A stretch of DNA of 5,864 nucleotides from Firmicutes bacterium UBA1047. GTDB lineage: Bacteria > Bacillota > Clostridia > Tissierellales > Sedimentibacteraceae. The stretch spans positions 1,578 through 7,441 of the forward strand of contig DCDU01000123.1 of the NCBI GenBank assembly GCA_002316585.1, read 5' to 3'. This document shows, one piece after another, positions 5,264 through 5,864 of this stretch. The notes under the pieces are model-generated. The model made no database searches. It worked only from the letters and a program-made list of their open reading frames with translations, and was not told where the DNA came from. Within the stretch, counting starts at the first letter, position 1. Each line of letters opens with the position of its first letter. The position numbers and the translations under genes were made by a program.

Positions 5264-5379
5264 TTATTATAATACAATTTAAAGAATACCGATAGTTTGA
5301 TGCATTTAAGAAGCCGAGTCATATCCTATCAGTAATAAGATAATATTTCAAAACATATATTTATAGTGAAAATAAAAAA

Positions 5380-5385
5380 GGGGTG
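5380..5385 (+). promoter_or_regulatory. Ribosome binding site supporting a TTG start
   Basis: AAGGGGTG around 5378-5385, with the G-run 8 nt before the TTG at 5392. An in-frame TAA immediately precedes the TTG, so no longer reading is possible. I found no convincing promoter upstream of it on the plus strand. Confidence 0.65.
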
Positions 5386-5391
5386 TTATAA

Positions 5392-5864
5392 TTGAAAAAA
5401 ATCAATATTAATTTGCAACCTGTTGTTAATAATATAAACTTGCCTACTATTATAAAAACAGCTATACTTCCGGGCGACTCAATGGAAAGTCTGTTTATTG
5501 CGACACAAGTAGGGGAAATTTTTTATATCAGAAGCGGAGTTATAAGACTTTTCCTGGATATTCGCAGCCAAATTATTGAATTAGGCTCCAATGGCGGATA
5601 TGATGAACGCGGTTTGTTAGGTTTGGCGTTTCATCCTAATTTTTATTATAATGGTCTCTTTTATCTTCATTATTCGGTCGCCGGAGCACAAGGTCCGGGT
5701 GCTCTTTCAGAATCCTTCATACCCAACCCATGCAACCGGGACAGCCTGAATCTTAGATGGAGCAACAGGGAAAACCAATATGATCATATTGATACAGTGG
5801 AAGAATGGATTTTACAGACCAATGGTCAGCCAAGAAAACTTAGGACTCTGCTTAATCTCAGAAG
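5392..5864 (+). CDS. Glucose/sorbosone dehydrogenase-family (PQQ-type sugar dehydrogenase) beta-propeller protein, N-terminal part
   Basis: The frame runs from a TTG codon to the right edge without a stop, giving 157 complete residues of a protein that is usually 400 or more. Residues about 25-56 form a first propeller strand set (LPGDSMESLFIATQVGEIFY, then IRSGVIRLFLDIR). The hallmark of the family is at about 71-94: DERGLLGLAFHPNFYYNGLF followed by YLHYS. The order and spacing match the family sold in databases as PQQ-dependent sugar dehydrogenase, and the opening KKININLQPVVNNINLP resembles Firmicutes members. There is no signal peptide, unlike many secreted members of the wider family. 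The expected catalytic His and most propeller blades lie beyond the window, so activity, and any need for PQQ, cannot be judged. It is divergent from the sigma operon and shares a 239-bp intergenic region with it; control by that sigma is possible but no ECF-type promoter is visible on this side. Confidence 0.85.
   Translation, partial: MKKININLQPVVNNINLPTIIKTAILPGDSMESLFIATQVGEIFYIRSGVIRLFLDIRSQIIELGSNGGYDERGLLGLAFHPNFYYNGLFYLHYSVAGAQGPGALSESFIPNPCNRDSLNLRWSNRENQYDHIDTVEEWILQTNGQPRKLRTLLNLR

Larger units (their letters stand above)
5193..5304. repeat. Separated 9-bp inverted repeat in the divergent promoter region
   Basis: TGCATCAAA at 5193-5201 is repeated in inverted form as TTTGATGCA at 5296-5304, 94 bp apart. 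The first copy overlaps the -35 box of the ECF-type promoter. The second copy has no CGTC-like -10 at 16-17 nt on the plus strand, so it is not a second promoter of the same form. It could be a pair of binding sites or chance. Confidence 0.3.

Noticed and set aside
1..5864. CRISPR array, insertion sequence, prophage or attachment site
   Set aside because: No regularly spaced repeats, transposase or integrase motifs, terminal inverted repeats or tRNA were seen.

Overview
The window looks like low-GC Firmicutes DNA, probably Clostridia. It is AT-rich, has purine-rich Shine-Dalgarno sites, uses TTG and possibly GTG starts, and its gene families are typical of that group (PchR-like AraC regulator, HTH_26-type mini-regulator, a clostridial-style ECF sigma operon). 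It reads as ordinary chromosomal regulatory territory. I see no mobile element, CRISPR array, tRNA or rRNA.

Layout: (1) 1-552, + strand, the C-terminal part of an AraC/XylS-family activator that enters from the left edge. (2) 640-846, - strand, a 68-aa Cro/C1-type regulator. It converges on the AraC gene, and a perfect 16-bp hairpin (610-650) sits between them and overlaps the last codons of the small gene. (3) 847-1102, an AT-rich divergent intergenic region with three short palindromes and a possible promoter. (4) 1103-2053, + strand, a membrane diguanylate cyclase with GGEEF active site and RxxD inhibitory site. (5) 2102-2143, a hairpin between convergent genes. (6) 5152 down to 2148, - strand, a tight three-gene operon: ECF sigma factor, small single-pass membrane protein (probable anti-sigma), and a 723-aa membrane-anchored protein with TPR-like, carboxypeptidase-regulatory-like, Ig/FN3-like and TPR regions. 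(7) 5153-5391, a divergent promoter region. (8) 5392-right edge, + strand, the first 157 codons of a glucose/sorbosone dehydrogenase-family beta-propeller protein that starts with TTG.

The sigma operon is the most interesting part. The genes are separated by 1 nt and then overlap by 11 nt, which indicates translational coupling. Upstream of the sigma gene I see two stacked promoter candidates: a housekeeping-type one (TTGATA-N17-GATAAT) and, closer to the gene, an ECF-type one (TGCAAC-N16-CGTC). This fits basal expression plus sigma autoregulation. The anti-sigma candidate has no cysteines, so it is not a classical zinc anti-sigma. The large third protein is probably the outward-facing sensor or effector of the module. 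Its function cannot be named from sequence alone.

The left half holds separate regulatory genes. The small HTH regulator and the diguanylate cyclase are divergent and share the palindrome-bearing intergenic region, so the regulator may control itself and the cyclase.
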